Assembly (NCBI RefSeq): GCF_900095135.1
Contig: NZ_LT605205.1
Location: 124,001 to 188,000, forward strand
Direction: 5' to 3'
DNA: 64,000 bases
Source: Proteiniphilum saccharofermentans
GTDB taxonomy: Bacteria > Bacteroidota > Bacteroidia > Bacteroidales > Dysgonomonadaceae
A program made the position numbers and the translations under genes. How positions within the stretch are numbered: the stretch's first letter is position 1; the number at the start of each line of letters is the position of its first letter. Below the pieces are notes generated by a model, which saw only the letters and a list, made by a program, of their open reading frames with translations, did no database searches and was not told the DNA's origin. Below, one piece after another: positions 7,872 through 17,018 of the stretch.

Positions 7872-9152
7872 TTATTTCAAAAGTTTTTTGAATAACCAGT
7901 TATTTTTGAGTTCTTGCTGTTCCGGGAAAGTCCAGTGCTGGGTTTCCTGGAAAAGATGCAACTCTTTGGATCCGGGAATGACATTGTAGGCGGCATGCAT
8001 CGATGTGGGCGGGCATACGTTGTCGTTATATCCCCAGCTATACCAACCGGGTACTTTGACGAAGCGGGCGAAATTCACCACATCATAATATTTTGATGTT
8101 TCTATTTTTTGGGGCTTATTGGTGAAATTATCTTTGAACATGTGGGGCCAACCTCCGGCACGGCCGTGTAGATAGCCGGTTAAGTCGGAAAGAGCCGGGT
8201 AGAAAGCAGCCAGATAATCGATACGGCTATCGAGTGCTGCTGTAATAATGGAGAGTGCGCCACCCTGACTTCCGCCTGTTACTGCTATATCCTGACCGTT
8301 AAAACAATCAAGGGACTCGATAAAGTCTACAGCTCTCACACAACCGAGATAAACACGTTTATAGTAATAATTATCTTTGTCATCCATATTGGCGACCTGG
8401 TAACCGTTGAGCGCACCACTACCCAGATTGTCGTAAACTTTTTGTTCAAGGTTTACCGGGATGCCGTGAATGCCAATCTGGAAGGTGATGATACCTTTTT
8501 CAGCACTCCGCACATCACCGTAGTAAGGTCGTATCCCTGCACCGGGAACATGCAGTATTGCGGGATATTTCCCTTCGGCTTTGGGTTTACATAAGATGCC
8601 ATAAATTTTTCCTTTAATGTTATCAATGCTCACATGGTACACATCCACTTTGTCGGTGCATCGTTCAGGCATCAGGGTTAATACAGGGTTTATGGGTATC
8701 TTGGCCAAATCCGCCTTGGCTCCATCCCAAAACTGTTCGAAGTCGGATGGTAGTGTAGTGGTCGGTTTAATCTGTTCGGGAGAAAATCCGGCAGTCGAGT
8801 AAGAGGAATAGGTTTTCCCGTCAACCTCTACCGATGCTTGGCAACGTAAAAAACCAGCATCATTGAACCGTTTGGCTTTGACAGTGGCCACTCCTTTCTT
8901 GAGTGTGACGGTTTTTTCTTCCCATGCATCCATCAATTCGGGACTGATACGGTATTTCACATCGATCCCATCTAAAGGAACATTATTTTTGAGTACCATA
9001 ATCTGAAATTGGGCCTGTTTACCCTTTTCATAGGTCCAATCAGATTTATCCGGTGTCACGATCACCTGCACCAACTGCCTTGCAGGTTGAGAAATACCTT
9101 GCAGGCAAAGAGACAATATAAAAAACAAGAGTAGAAATAGACGATTTTTCAT
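7872..9152 (-). CDS. Acetylxylan esterase-like (CE7/AXE1) alpha/beta hydrolase
   Basis: A 426-residue secreted esterase. A signal peptide ends near GISQ. Residues about 25-125 form a beta-rich N-terminal domain; residues 133-426 match the AXE1/CE7 esterase layout with the entry signature LPSDFEQFWDGAK. The catalytic triad is visible: Ser295 in TGGSQGGAL, Asp377 in GYNDNVCPP and His406 in ETQHW. CE7 enzymes remove acetyl groups from sugars and small oligosaccharides. Within this array it probably deacylates the same glycan that the sulfatases act on. Long intergenic DNA upstream suggests it may have its own promoter, although no exact TAnnTTTG box was seen. Confidence 0.85.
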   Translation of the reverse strand: MKNRLFLLLFFILSLCLQGISQPARQLVQVIVTPDKSDWTYEKGKQAQFQIMVLKNNVPLDGIDVKYRISPELMDAWEEKTVTLKKGVATVKAKRFNDAGFLRCQASVEVDGKTYSSYSTAGFSPEQIKPTTTLPSDFEQFWDGAKADLAKIPINPVLTLMPERCTDKVDVYHVSIDNIKGKIYGILCKPKAEGKYPAILHVPGAGIRPYYGDVRSAEKGIITFQIGIHGIPVNLEQKVYDNLGSGALNGYQVANMDDKDNYYYKRVYLGCVRAVDFIESLDCFNGQDIAVTGGSQGGALSIITAALDSRIDYLAAFYPALSDLTGYLHGRAGGWPHMFKDNFTNKPQKIETSKYYDVVNFARFVKVPGWYSWGYNDNVCPPTSMHAAYNVIPGSKELHLFQETQHWTFPEQQELKNNWLFKKLLK

Positions 9153-9573
9153 ACGATTATTATATTTTCATTAAAGTGTATGGAATTGTTTTGATGAACC
9201 TTTGATATCCAAAATAATTAACAATTTTGTTTTTACCCGGCAAGTTAATCAAAAAAACTGACTTTTAAATATATTTTACTACTTTTACAATCAAGTTTAC
9301 ACATCATGCTGAAGCTATCTAAATACAACTTTTAAGTTGGGACCTGTGAAAATAATGATTAATCAGCAATAAATAACTTTAATAAACTCTTCTGCATCTT
9401 TTTCTCAAAGGTGTGGAAGAGTGTTTTTTATAAAACAAAATGGACATTCAAAATTTCTCCCGGAAACTATTTTATATCCATTGTAAAAGTCGATAAATCA
9501 ATAATTTTAATGCAAGAAAGAGGTTGCTCAGACATTGGACTGAACAACTTCTTCCCTTTGATACTGTTCTTTC
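9153..9573. other. 421-bp AT-rich intergenic region, no gene recognised
   Basis: It lies between the esterase and the next sulfatase. No convincing ORF, exact promoter box or strong hairpin was found. A 71-codon plus-strand frame at 9411-9626 overlaps the sulfatase 3' end and shows no recognisable features, so it is not called. Confidence 0.6.
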
Positions 9574-11130
9574 TTACAAGTTCAACCCTCCACCTTTGCT
9601 CTTTTCCTCTTCGAGTATCTGCTTAAAAAATCTCACCTTCAGGCGGTTCTTTTCAGCTACATTGTCGTACTCACCCCGGTCATAGCGTAAATGGTAGAGT
9701 TGATCCTCCGGGCTGTTCCCCATCTCTGTGTCGGTGAGCATGTTGTATTGCCTGCCCTTGTTCGGTTCAATATACTTCCAGTCTTTGGTACGGATCATAA
9801 GCGAAGTGCCGGCACCGATCAGGTATTCACGCCCTTCGTTATCGAGACCGAGCCATGCGGGAAGTTGATTCCTGCTATCGCTTAATTTTTCCTCCTCCAA
9901 CTCAATACCCGTCAAAGCAGCCAGCGTACCTAACAGGTCGATCTGGGAAACCAGCGCATCGGAAATACCCGGACGCACCACCTCCGGCCAGTGAACAATA
10001 AAAGGCACTCTTGTTCCTGCTTCAAACATACTGTACTTGCCGCCGCGATAAGGCCCCCACGGTTTATGATCCATCAGGCGCTCCACGGCTTCGTCTGCGT
10101 AGCCGTCATCCACCACCGGGCCGTTATCGCTCGACAAAATAATCAGCGTATTCTCATACACACCTGCCTCTTTTAATGCGCGGATCACTTCACCCACCGA
10201 CCAGTCGAACTGGACGATTGCATCGCCCCGGTGTCCCATCTGGGTTTTGCCCCGGAACCGTTCGTTCGGATAGCGCGGCACATGGATATCGTTGGTGCCG
10301 AAATAAAGGAAGAAGGGTTTCTCTTTATTCTGTTCTATAAAACGGACAGCGCGTGAGGTGATGCTGTCGGCAATCGTTTCATCCTCCCATAGGGCAGCTT
10401 TGCCCCCTTTCATATAGCCGATGCGGGAGATCCCGTTGATAATGCTCTGATCATGCCCGTGGTTGGGACTTGGCCTCAATTTTGTCAGCAGTTCGGGATT
10501 ATCCTTGCCGGTAGGCTCTCCGGGAAAGTTCTGCGAATAGCTTACGCTGATCGGGTCATTTAGGTCGAGGTTTGCCACTTCCTGGTTTTCCAGATAGACA
10601 CAGGGTACCCTATCGCCCGTTGCCGCCATAAGGTAGGAGTAGTCGAATCCGATCTCGTACGGACCGGGAGCAATCCTCCCGTTCCAATTCTGGGTGCCGG
10701 TCTCCTCTCCGATGCCGAGGTGCCATTTTCCTACCGCTCCGGTGGTATAACCCGCCTTTTTCATCAGTTTTGCCACATTGTACCGATGCGGTTTGATGAT
10801 CAACCCGGCATCGCCGCGGGCAACCCCGGTACCGTTCCTTCTCCATGGGTACTCGCCCGTAAAGAGTCCGTAACGCGAAGGCGTACTGGTCGCTGCGGCG
10901 GAATGGGCATTGAGAAAACGTATCCCGTTATTTGCCAGGTTATCTACATGAGGAGTTGTCACTCGGTGAGCTCCATAACATGAGAGATCTCCATAGCCGA
11001 TATCATCTGCATAGATCAACACAATGTTGGGTTTCTCCTGGATTGCTTCTTGTTTTATCTCCTGTGCCTGCGTGGGAAGTGCCAGACAGGTACCAAAAGT
11101 GAGGACTGACCGGGTAGAAAAATGTCTCAT
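9574..11130 (-). CDS. Arylsulfatase A-like sulfatase, serine-type
   Basis: A 518-residue S1 sulfatase with a signal peptide ending near LPTQAQ. Asp42-Asp43 in YADDIGYGDLSCYG are the metal ligands. The formylglycine motif is Ser82-Thr-Pro-Ser-Arg86, followed by YGLFTG. Downstream GKWHLGIG, LSSDNGPVVDDGY and YRGGKYSMFEAGTRVP are family hallmarks. It is predicted to act in the periplasm on a sulfated sugar whose identity cannot be told. It follows another sulfatase by 109 bp in the same direction and probably shares its transcript. Confidence 0.9.
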   Translation of the reverse strand: MRHFSTRSVLTFGTCLALPTQAQEIKQEAIQEKPNIVLIYADDIGYGDLSCYGAHRVTTPHVDNLANNGIRFLNAHSAAATSTPSRYGLFTGEYPWRRNGTGVARGDAGLIIKPHRYNVAKLMKKAGYTTGAVGKWHLGIGEETGTQNWNGRIAPGPYEIGFDYSYLMAATGDRVPCVYLENQEVANLDLNDPISVSYSQNFPGEPTGKDNPELLTKLRPSPNHGHDQSIINGISRIGYMKGGKAALWEDETIADSITSRAVRFIEQNKEKPFFLYFGTNDIHVPRYPNERFRGKTQMGHRGDAIVQFDWSVGEVIRALKEAGVYENTLIILSSDNGPVVDDGYADEAVERLMDHKPWGPYRGGKYSMFEAGTRVPFIVHWPEVVRPGISDALVSQIDLLGTLAALTGIELEEEKLSDSRNQLPAWLGLDNEGREYLIGAGTSLMIRTKDWKYIEPNKGRQYNMLTDTEMGNSPEDQLYHLRYDRGEYDNVAEKNRLKVRFFKQILEEEKSKGGGLNL

Positions 11131-11239
11131 AATTGGAAAGTTTATTAGATATTATATTGATTAAAGAATAAGACTTCCGATAATCAGATATCTAAAATCT
11201 TATTCGATATAAACTCTATTGTATGACTGAATCAATTAC

Positions 11240-12643
11240 TTAAAACAACGGCCAGTTGGGATCATCGGTTCTGGCCTTCTTCATGATCTCTTTCAGTTCT
11301 GCCGCTTTTTGAGGATAGAGATCGAGCAGGTTGTGATTCTCCGAAGGATCGGACGCGAGATTATAGAGTTCGTACAGCCCTTCCTGGCGGATATCGAGGT
11401 GCAACAGTTTCCAGTTATCTTTTATTACCGCCTGGCGGCCGCCCAATTCCTGAAACTCGAAATAGAAATAATCGCGCTTCTTCTGACCTTCTTTTTTATT
11501 GAGGAGTGTGGGCAATATACTGATCCCGTCGGTATTTTCCGGCGAATCGGTTTTCAACAGTTCGGCAAACGTGGGCATATAATCCCAGAATGCGAAAGGG
11601 AAACTACTCTCCTTACCGGAGGCGATTTTGCCTTGCCATGCAATGATGGTAGGTACACGGATACCCCCTTCATACAGGTCACGTTTATATCCGCGGTAGA
11701 TGCCATTGCTATTGAAGAAATCCGGATCACCGCCTCCCTCGCGGTGGGGACCATTATCGCTCGTAAATATGATGAGTGTGTTTTCATAGACACCTGTCTC
11801 TTTGAGTTTCTCAATGATTTGACCCACATAGGCGTCGATACGTGTTACCATCGCGACGTGTGTAGCCCGCGGATGTTCCTGTGACATATATCCTCCTTTT
11901 CTGAATGCGGGGCCGGAATCAGTACCTTTATACGGTTTTTCATCGAATTTTCCTCTTAATTTTTGGATGATGGAATCTTCGGGCACAACCAATTCGGCGT
12001 GTGGAAGCACCATGGGTACGAAGAGGAAGAACGGATCCCCATTGTATTTATCGATAAACTCCAGCGTTTTTGCCTGGATCAGGTCTTGCGAGTATGCGCC
12101 GAATTGTCCGTGATCATTTTCAGGAAACTCTATTTTTGTCTGGTTGTACCATAAATGGCTTGGGTAATAATTATGTGCCAGGAGTTGGCAATTGTACCCG
12201 TAAAACTCATCTACGCCTTGGTTGTTGGGATCGCCTACAGAACCGGGCTGTCCCAATCCCCATTTACCAAAAGCACCGGTGGTATACCCTGCATTCTTAA
12301 ACAGGTGGAAAAGCGTAAATGTGCCGGCCGGCAGCGGAAACTGTCCTTCGGGTTTTATTTCCTTATTTCCACGAATCGGGGTGTGGCCGGTATGTAATCC
12401 GGTCATCAGGCTGGCGCGCGAGGGTGCGCTCACGGTAGTTCCTGAATAGGAACGTGTGAACCGGATTCCGTTGAGCGCCAATCGGTCAATATTGGGTGTT
12501 TGGAATTTTTTCTGGCCGTAACAACTCAAATCCCCGTAACCCAAATCATCGGCAACGATAAACACCACATTGGGTTTTTGCTGTGCGTTGAGCGGGGTTA
12601 ACGCTGCGAGGGAAAGTCCCGCAGCAAAAATTTTACTCTTCAT
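11240..12643 (-). CDS. Arylsulfatase A-like sulfatase, serine-type
   Basis: A 467-residue secreted S1 sulfatase with signal peptide MKSKIFAAGL to LNAQ. Metal ligands Asp32-Asp33 lie in VADDLGYGDLSCYG; the active-site motif is Ser72-Ala-Pro-Ser-Arg76 followed by ASLMTG. Other marks are FGKWGLGQPGS, MVTRIDAYVG and FTSDNGPHREGG. In FGKWGLG a glycine replaces the histidine of the usual GKWHLG, a possible change at a substrate- or active-site position. A candidate promoter box lies just upstream, so the gene may begin a sub-operon that covers the sulfatases to its left. Confidence 0.9.
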   Translation of the reverse strand: MKSKIFAAGLSLAALTPLNAQQKPNVVFIVADDLGYGDLSCYGQKKFQTPNIDRLALNGIRFTRSYSGTTVSAPSRASLMTGLHTGHTPIRGNKEIKPEGQFPLPAGTFTLFHLFKNAGYTTGAFGKWGLGQPGSVGDPNNQGVDEFYGYNCQLLAHNYYPSHLWYNQTKIEFPENDHGQFGAYSQDLIQAKTLEFIDKYNGDPFFLFVPMVLPHAELVVPEDSIIQKLRGKFDEKPYKGTDSGPAFRKGGYMSQEHPRATHVAMVTRIDAYVGQIIEKLKETGVYENTLIIFTSDNGPHREGGGDPDFFNSNGIYRGYKRDLYEGGIRVPTIIAWQGKIASGKESSFPFAFWDYMPTFAELLKTDSPENTDGISILPTLLNKKEGQKKRDYFYFEFQELGGRQAVIKDNWKLLHLDIRQEGLYELYNLASDPSENHNLLDLYPQKAAELKEIMKKARTDDPNWPLF

Positions 12644-12666
12644 ATTATTTCGTTCTTGTTATATGC

Positions 12667-12674
12667 CAAAGTTA
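12667..12674 (-). promoter_or_regulatory. -7 box upstream of the 11240-12643 sulfatase
   Basis: TAACTTTG on the minus strand matches TAnnTTTG exactly and ends 24 bp before the ATG. No TTG lies at the ideal distance upstream, so this is a weaker call. Confidence 0.4.
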
Positions 12675-12739
12675 CATCAAATAGAGCGAAATATTATTTT
12701 TCAAAAGAGATTTTTAGATTAAAAATTAATTATAAGAGT

Positions 12740-14278
12740 TCAAATTTCATCAGGCCAAGGGCACATCTTTCCGGTAGTTTTGAATATCGGACGTTGTGCT
12801 TCCACGTTGCGAAGGTATTCTCCCAACTCTTTTGAAAGTTGTTGTACCAATCTTGGCTTTTGTGTTGCCCGGTTTGTCGTTTCACCAATGTCTTCGGTAA
12901 TATTAAACAACTCTTTTTCTCCGGTCTCGTAATAATATACTAACTTCCAGTCTCCTTTTCGAACAGTGCTTGTGGTCCCAATGCCCGGGCCTTCATTACC
13001 CCAGAGATTAGGATAATGCCAGTAAAGGGCACGTCTGTTATCATCGGTCTGTTTACCTTCCAGCATCGGGAGAAAGCTGATCCCGTCCACCGGTTGTTTG
13101 ACTTCACGACTCTTCACCTGGGCCATATCGAGCAGGGTAGGGAAAAAATCTTCAACGATCAGATAGTCGTTACATCGGGTATTGGGGGGCACAGTTTCCG
13201 GCCATCTTACGATCATCGGTACACGAATCCCCCCTTCATAGGCTGATCCTTTCCCGCTATTCAAAGGAGCATTCTGTCTGTGTAAAGGTGCGTCACGCCA
13301 CTGGGTGGAAGTGGAGAAACCACCGTTATCCGACATGAAAATAATCACGGTATTATCATCCAGCTTATTCTCTTCCAGCCAATCCATCAGATCACCCAGG
13401 CTTTTGTCCATCCCTTCGATCAGGGCAGCGTAGGCTGCCTCTTTTTCAGAGAGTCCGCCATCAATGTATTTTTTATAGAAACGCTGATCCTTGTCTATGG
13501 GAATGTGGATGGCATAGTGTGCCATGTAGAGGTAGAAAGGCTGTCCCAGATTTTTTGCCTTGTCGAGTGCTTTTATTGCTTCGAGGGTCAATGCTTCTGT
13601 AGCGAAAGTTTCCGTTCCCCAATATTTTTCCAGGCCGGGAACAGCTTGTAACGGAGAGGGTTTTCCATCGACCCGGTTTCCATAATTCTGTTCACCGTAA
13701 AAACTGGCGATTCCACCTCCTGCATGTCCTGCAATATTTACTTCAAAGCCGAAGTGGTGAGGGTTTTCACCCGGCGTGTCGATGGCGCCCCAATGGGCTT
13801 TGCCACAATGGATGGTGTGGTAGCCGCTGTTTTTAAGCAGTTGTGGCAACGACGTCACTTCATATGTGAAGGGTATACCGGGAACCTGGCAGATACCATT
13901 TACATTCCACTCCGGAAACTGAAGCACTTCGCTCTTTCTGTCGGTAGAACTGTTTTTTTCAAGGGTCCAGTTGGTTACGCGGTGTCGGGCGGCGTTCATG
14001 CCGGTCATCAGGCTCACACGGGTAGGCGAACTTACGGCACAGGCGTATGCTTGCGTAAACATCATCCCCTGCGAAGCCAGCCGCTCCATGTTGGGAGTAT
14101 GGTAACGCTCGTTAAGCGGGGTTCTCTCTTTCCAGAAAGGCAATGAGGTATCCTGCCACCCCATATCATCTACCATAAATAAGATTATGTTGGGACGACT
14201 ATCGGAAGTAACAGTGTTCTGGGCTGACAATCCGGTCAGCGGAATCAATGCAAGTGGTAAAATTTTTTTTGGATTCAT
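12740..14278 (-). CDS. Sulfatase, S1 family, serine-type
   Basis: A 512-residue secreted sulfatase; the signal peptide ends near GLSAQ. Asp37-Asp38 (MVDDMGWQD) bind the metal; the active-site motif is Ser83-Ser-Pro-Thr-Arg87 followed by VSLMTG. CGKAHWG and FMSDNGGFSTS follow. It ends with VEAQRPIFKTTG and MCPWPDEI, and a second copy of this C-terminal sequence survives as a gene remnant at 16922-17011. Its ATG overlaps the stop of the upstream fucosidase gene (ATGA), showing translational coupling. A joint role in removing sulfate and fucose from one glycan is therefore likely. Confidence 0.9.
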   Translation of the reverse strand: MNPKKILPLALIPLTGLSAQNTVTSDSRPNIILFMVDDMGWQDTSLPFWKERTPLNERYHTPNMERLASQGMMFTQAYACAVSSPTRVSLMTGMNAARHRVTNWTLEKNSSTDRKSEVLQFPEWNVNGICQVPGIPFTYEVTSLPQLLKNSGYHTIHCGKAHWGAIDTPGENPHHFGFEVNIAGHAGGGIASFYGEQNYGNRVDGKPSPLQAVPGLEKYWGTETFATEALTLEAIKALDKAKNLGQPFYLYMAHYAIHIPIDKDQRFYKKYIDGGLSEKEAAYAALIEGMDKSLGDLMDWLEENKLDDNTVIIFMSDNGGFSTSTQWRDAPLHRQNAPLNSGKGSAYEGGIRVPMIVRWPETVPPNTRCNDYLIVEDFFPTLLDMAQVKSREVKQPVDGISFLPMLEGKQTDDNRRALYWHYPNLWGNEGPGIGTTSTVRKGDWKLVYYYETGEKELFNITEDIGETTNRATQKPRLVQQLSKELGEYLRNVEAQRPIFKTTGKMCPWPDEI

Positions 14279-15681
14279 AACTCTTGATCTATTTTGTAGA
14301 CACTAAAATTAGAAATTTGTGGAGTATCTATCTGTTTGTTTATGACTAATCGAATCTTGCCAACAGTAACCGGAGAGAATGTTTGGATACGTTTGTGTCC
14401 TATCGATTCTCCTTGGCAAAGAATTTCCCAGCCTCGGGAGGTCAACCCTTCTACATGATAATCACGAACACGTTCACCTTTGATGATCTCTTCTTGTAGA
14501 ATAATTTGATTGACGGGTTGTGCTTTATCCAGTTTTAGTTCAATTTTGTTACCTGTTCCGCTAACGGATTTTATGGGATGTGTCATGAGTTCGGTGATTT
14601 TATCCCCAAATTCTTTCAATCGTTGGGCATCACCTTCAGGTATCAATCCACTTGGATCTGGAGTGAGACCAAGAATAAGTGTTGCGTTACGTCCTACCGA
14701 GTTATAGTACATATCTACTAGTTTCTCGAGAGGATAAACGGCGTCCTCATCCCCAGGTTCCCAAAACCATTCGTGACGGCCATTATATCCTCTTAGAGGA
14801 GCGTCAGCCATTGCCGGAACCCAGTATTTCCCATTCGGATCCCCGTGTTTTAGCAGTTTTATATGTTCATGCTGTTGGTCTAAGTTCTTATTATGAGAAA
14901 AAGGAGTGGGGAATGTACTCCAGTTAGGATAACCTACCGTTCCACTTTCGGAGCCTCCCCAACGAAAATCAGCTCTCTCTGTATTGTGATAAAAGAGACA
15001 TTCGGGTTGTAGTCGACGGATTATCGGTTCTACATCAGGGCCTAACCCTTTAGGGTCATCAGCGCCACCATCGAACCATATCATAAATAAATCGCCATAT
15101 CGTGAGCAGAGTTCCTCGGTCATTCGTTCACAATAGCGGCGATACCACTCCTGACGGTTGTGGGCAAACTCTCCGTCGCCATCTGCCTTAAAATTGTGGA
15201 TGCCAAAGAGCGAATTCCAGCGGATGCCAATATAAATGCCGGGCATTAACCCATATTTACTGCACGATTTCACGAAATCGCCCACGATGTCACCCTTTCC
15301 TTCGCGCCATCGCAATGCTTTCAAACTGTATGGATTTACATCACTTTGGTAAATGGCAAATCCGGTCTCATGAGTGGCAGTAATGATGGCGAAGGTTGCA
15401 CCGGCATCTTTCGCCGCCTTTATCCATTGATCGGTGTCCAGTCTGGTAGGATTAAAGATGTTATAATCTTCCACGGGATGTATGCGGTTAGCTGTCTGAT
15501 TGTATTTTTTTCCATCGAAAACGTGCAAGTCGTAGTGAAAAATTACACCTAATCCAGCATTTGCCCAACGAAGCTGAGATGCACTGGGAGTAGGTCGCTG
15601 GTGGATTTGGGCAACCACACCAACTGTCGACAATAAAAAAAGAAAGAATAGGGATATTGATTTTTTGAGCATGATATTCAT
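14275..15681 (-). CDS. Alpha-L-fucosidase-like glycoside hydrolase (GH29)
   Basis: A 468-residue secreted enzyme; the signal peptide ends near GVVAQ. The catalytic barrel occupies about residues 35-360 with TATHETGFAIY, YGLMPGIYIGIRWN and FMIWFDGGADD; Asp204 in WFDGG is the expected GH29 nucleophile. The usual HWG motif near the N-terminus reads FHYDLHVF, so the sugar-binding pocket is atypical. Residues about 375-465 form a beta-sandwich resembling a discoidin-type carbohydrate-binding domain. It probably cleaves alpha-fucosyl linkages in the periplasm. Its stop codon overlaps the start of the downstream sulfatase gene by 4 bp. Confidence 0.8.
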   Translation of the reverse strand: MNIMLKKSISLFFLFLLSTVGVVAQIHQRPTPSASQLRWANAGLGVIFHYDLHVFDGKKYNQTANRIHPVEDYNIFNPTRLDTDQWIKAAKDAGATFAIITATHETGFAIYQSDVNPYSLKALRWREGKGDIVGDFVKSCSKYGLMPGIYIGIRWNSLFGIHNFKADGDGEFAHNRQEWYRRYCERMTEELCSRYGDLFMIWFDGGADDPKGLGPDVEPIIRRLQPECLFYHNTERADFRWGGSESGTVGYPNWSTFPTPFSHNKNLDQQHEHIKLLKHGDPNGKYWVPAMADAPLRGYNGRHEWFWEPGDEDAVYPLEKLVDMYYNSVGRNATLILGLTPDPSGLIPEGDAQRLKEFGDKITELMTHPIKSVSGTGNKIELKLDKAQPVNQIILQEEIIKGERVRDYHVEGLTSRGWEILCQGESIGHKRIQTFSPVTVGKIRLVINKQIDTPQISNFSVYKIDQEL

Positions 15682-15756
15682 TAAGTTGTAATATACATGA
15701 TGGTAAAGGGAAGAATAGGATGTATTTTGTATTTGAAATTTTTAATGTGCAGGTAG

Positions 15757-16893
15757 TCAGACTTTAAGAAAGATGTTTCTCTTGTACATCCCCCACAGTA
15801 CCAGGTATATAATAACCGCATTTGCCACAGCTATTAACACTGGGTACCAGTCACCTATATATTGTTCAAACCCTTGCAGAAGGGACTGTCCAATACAACT
15901 GAAGTTTATACACATAGCTAACATATAAGCCGTAATCGAGTTCATCCCATAGACTTTAAGCCATGTTAAATGCTTTTTATGGCCTTTATAGTCAATCCAG
16001 TAGTAAAATATCGCCATCAATAGGAAACAATATCCGCTGCTAACCAATACCATGGAACTGGTCCATATTTTCTTGATCACTGGCATCTGGAAATGCCACA
16101 ACCAACCGGCTACTACCATAGCAATTCCTATTCCTAATAATAATTGCCATTTCTTTTTCGAATCTGTTTCCTTGTTTTTCAGTATATATCCTGCAAAAAG
16201 CCCTGTTAGTACGGTTACAACAAAGTTCAGGCTACTGAGAATCCAGGTATATCGATACCAATCAGAAAATATAGCCTCTCCATCTACTAACCTGGCACCA
16301 TCGCGAAAACGACCTAAAACAGTTCTGTCGATCCATTCGGCAAGATTCCCATCCGGGGTGTAATTCCCACCGCCAAAATTTCCCACTGTCACAGATTGCA
16401 TAACAAGCCAGTAGACGATAAGTAATCCTGCTGCAATTCCAATCTGGCTTTTTATTTTCGTATGTAAAAAGAGTATGGAGGAAACAAGGTAGCCCACTGC
16501 TATGCTCTGAAGTGTATTTGAATAGAAATAAATACGGCTGGGGTCTAATGCCAATAGGTTACCCTGGCACATCATCCCGAATATCCATAGCAATAGAAAT
16601 CTTTTTACGATACGGCGGTATACAGGTAATTTATTGGGTTCGGATCTATAACGGGATAATGCAAAAGGAATAGATACCCCTGACATAAAAAGGAATAGGG
16701 GCATTACCAGATCCCAGGGAGAAAATCCCGCCCATTCTACGTGTGAAAAATTCCACAAAAATTTATCATACCATGATTGATTTATTGGAGTTCTCATTCG
16801 GTGAACGATCACTTCCAATCCAACAAGGCAAAACAGATCAAATCCACGGAGTACATCCAAAGATTCTAAACGCTGTAACTTTTGTTTTTCCAT
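15757..16893 (-). CDS. DUF5009/heparan-alpha-glucosaminide N-acetyltransferase-like membrane protein
   Basis: A 378-residue polytopic inner-membrane protein. I choose the ATG at 16893 (MEKQKLQRLESLDVLRGFD); the open frame runs to 16944, but that extension is built from the sulfatase remnant. RLESLDVLRGFDLF and SPWDLVMPLFLFMSGVSIPF are hallmarks of the bacterial HGSNAT-like family (DUF5009), which has about 10-11 helices. Such proteins are thought to transfer acetyl groups across the membrane to sugars. The role in a catabolic glycan locus is unclear: it might acetylate a freed amino-sugar. Confidence 0.8.
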   Translation of the reverse strand: MEKQKLQRLESLDVLRGFDLFCLVGLEVIVHRMRTPINQSWYDKFLWNFSHVEWAGFSPWDLVMPLFLFMSGVSIPFALSRYRSEPNKLPVYRRIVKRFLLLWIFGMMCQGNLLALDPSRIYFYSNTLQSIAVGYLVSSILFLHTKIKSQIGIAAGLLIVYWLVMQSVTVGNFGGGNYTPDGNLAEWIDRTVLGRFRDGARLVDGEAIFSDWYRYTWILSSLNFVVTVLTGLFAGYILKNKETDSKKKWQLLLGIGIAMVVAGWLWHFQMPVIKKIWTSSMVLVSSGYCFLLMAIFYYWIDYKGHKKHLTWLKVYGMNSITAYMLAMCINFSCIGQSLLQGFEQYIGDWYPVLIAVANAVIIYLVLWGMYKRNIFLKV

Positions 16894-16921
16894 ACAGAGA
16901 ATTCTATTAAAAGTTTTTACT

Positions 16922-17011
16922 TTATGAGACGGGAGGGGAGCCACGATTTTCGTCGGGCCAGGGGCATAGTTCTCCGGTAGTTTTAAACGATAGGCGCTGC
17001 GCTTCCACGCT
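16922..17011 (-). pseudogene. 3' remnant of a lost sulfatase gene
   Basis: Between the DUF5009 gene and the TIM-barrel gene, one minus-strand frame reads VEAQRLSFKTTGELCPWPDE followed by NRGSPPVS and a stop. The intact sulfatase at 12740-14278 ends VEAQRPIFKTTGKMCPWPDE then I and stop. Seventeen of twenty residues agree while many third codon positions differ, so this is the tail of a diverged paralogue whose body was deleted. It starts within about 10 bp of the TIM-barrel stop codon, marking the deletion or insertion junction. Confidence 0.8.
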
Positions 17012-17018
17012 TATATCT

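Noticed and set aside
9411-9626. 71-codon plus-strand ORF
   Set aside because: Overlaps the sulfatase 3' end, low-complexity, no recognisable feature.
11309-11884. 191-codon plus-strand ORF
   Set aside because: Antisense shadow of the sulfatase at 11240-12643.
16894-16944. N-terminal extension of the DUF5009 protein
   Set aside because: The extension is made of the sulfatase remnant read in another frame; the family N-terminus begins at 16893.
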